Positions 5,930 to 6,522 of a stretch of 6,522 bases of DNA are shown piece by piece (positions within the stretch are counted from its first letter, which is position 1; each line of letters begins with the position of its first letter). This stretch comes from Verrucomicrobiota bacterium (GTDB taxonomy: Bacteria; Verrucomicrobiota; Verrucomicrobiia; Limisphaerales; AV2): NCBI GenBank assembly GCA_003219675.1, contig QHPW01000126.1, positions 1-6,522 on the forward strand, in the 5' to 3' direction. Below the pieces are notes generated by a model. The model worked only from the letters and a program-made list of their open reading frames with translations. It was not told the origin of the DNA and made no database searches. The position numbers and the translations under genes are program-made.

Positions 5930-6522
5930 ATGTGTGGCATTCTTGGAGGCTGGACCCAGAGTAAATTGCCGCGTGAGGCAATCGAGGAGGCCTTGTGCCG
6001 GTTGCGTCACCGCGGTCCGGATGACGCCGGTATCCACGAAAGTGGCCTCGTGTTTCTGGGGATACGACGTCTTTCGATCATCGACCTCAACGGCGGCCAT
6101 CAACCGATGTTCAACGAAGACGGTTCGCTTGCCGTGGTGCTGAACGGTGAGATTTATAATTACGTCGAGAAGATGTCCGAACTGAAGGCCTGCGGTCACG
6201 TGTTCCGAACCGCATCCGATACCGAAGTGCTGGTCCATCTTTACGAGGAACGCGGCGAACAAATGCTGAACGAGCTACGGGGCATGTTTGCCTTCGCCAT
6301 CTGGGATCTCCGCAAGCGGAAGCTCTTCCTTGCACGCGATCGTTTCGGCAAGAAACCGATTTATTACACGCGCACAAAGGACGGGGGATTCCTTTTCGCT
6401 TCCGAATTAAAGGCGCTCAAGTCGTTGGCTGCCGCGGCGGGGGAAGCCTGGAAAATCCGCGGGCAGGCGATTTATGATTACCTGTCGCTGTGCATTGTTC
6501 CGCAACCGGACACGGTGTATGA
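5930..6522 (+). CDS. asnB: Asparagine synthetase (glutamine-hydrolysing)-like amidotransferase, N-terminal glutaminase domain; 3' partial
   Basis: The frame is open to the right edge: 197 complete codons and no stop. It starts M-C-G-I, giving the N-terminal nucleophile Cys2 of class-II glutamine amidotransferases after removal of Met. Further motifs follow the family order: RHRGPDD (26-32), GIRRLSIID (44-52), LNGEIYNY (71-78, glutamine and oxyanion site), SDTEVLVHLYEERG (96-109), LRGMFAFAIWD (116-126), ARDRFGKKPIYY (135-146) and FASELKAL (156-163), then the beginning of the synthetase domain. The domain frees ammonia from glutamine and passes it through a tunnel to the ATP-using domain that lies beyond the window. 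It follows the second glycosyltransferase by 23 nt, so it is probably in the same operon. It is a separate gene from the AsnB-like fragment at the left edge. Product may be asparagine or an amidated glycan precursor; the visible part does not decide. Confidence 0.93.
   Translation, partial: MCGILGGWTQSKLPREAIEEALCRLRHRGPDDAGIHESGLVFLGIRRLSIIDLNGGHQPMFNEDGSLAVVLNGEIYNYVEKMSELKACGHVFRTASDTEVLVHLYEERGEQMLNELRGMFAFAIWDLRKRKLFLARDRFGKKPIYYTRTKDGGFLFASELKALKSLAAAAGEAWKIRGQAIYDYLSLCIVPQPDTVY

Overview
The window looks like part of a surface- or exopolysaccharide biosynthesis locus, with every supportable gene on the + strand. Its order is: the C-terminal part of a glutamine-dependent asparagine synthetase-like amidotransferase (cut by the left edge), a secreted parallel beta-helix protein of the pectate-lyase-3 type, two GT4 (GT-B fold) glycosyltransferases, and the N-terminal part of a second asparagine synthetase-like amidotransferase (cut by the right edge). 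The organism is probably a member of Verrucomicrobiota, perhaps the Pedosphaera/Limisphaera side. I infer this from the segment of the beta-helix protein with EASTNLVDWS followed by STNYPFRFYR, which I recall as typical of secreted proteins in that phylum, and from moderately high GC, weak or absent Shine-Dalgarno sequences and GTG starts. No rRNA or housekeeping marker is present to confirm it.

Region by region: 3-1205 is the synthetase domain of the first amidotransferase. 1206-1551 is a 346-base gap with GC-rich palindromes just after the stop, a palindrome beside a perfect TATAAT, and a leader of about 200 nt with several nested inverted repeats that could be a structured cis-regulatory RNA. 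1552-3474 is the secreted beta-helix protein. 3475-3727 is a gap with a 27-bp near-perfect inverted repeat and a second set of competing hairpin arms just before the next gene. 3728-4771, 4773-5906 and 5930 onward are tightly packed (gaps of 1 and 23 nt) and are probably co-transcribed.

Taken together, the two GT4 enzymes would add sugars to a lipid-linked or nascent glycan on the cytoplasmic side. The AsnB-like enzymes would make asparagine or, as often proposed for such genes in polysaccharide loci, amidate a sugar acid or another glycan precursor. The exported beta-helix protein could bind, cleave or epimerise the finished polysaccharide. No polymerase, flippase, exosortase or transposase gene is visible, so the locus extends beyond both ends. 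The most notable points are the unassigned structured leader, the apparent loss of about 15 residues from the N-terminal domain of the first glycosyltransferase, the long hairpin repeat, and the pair of AsnB-like genes flanking the block.
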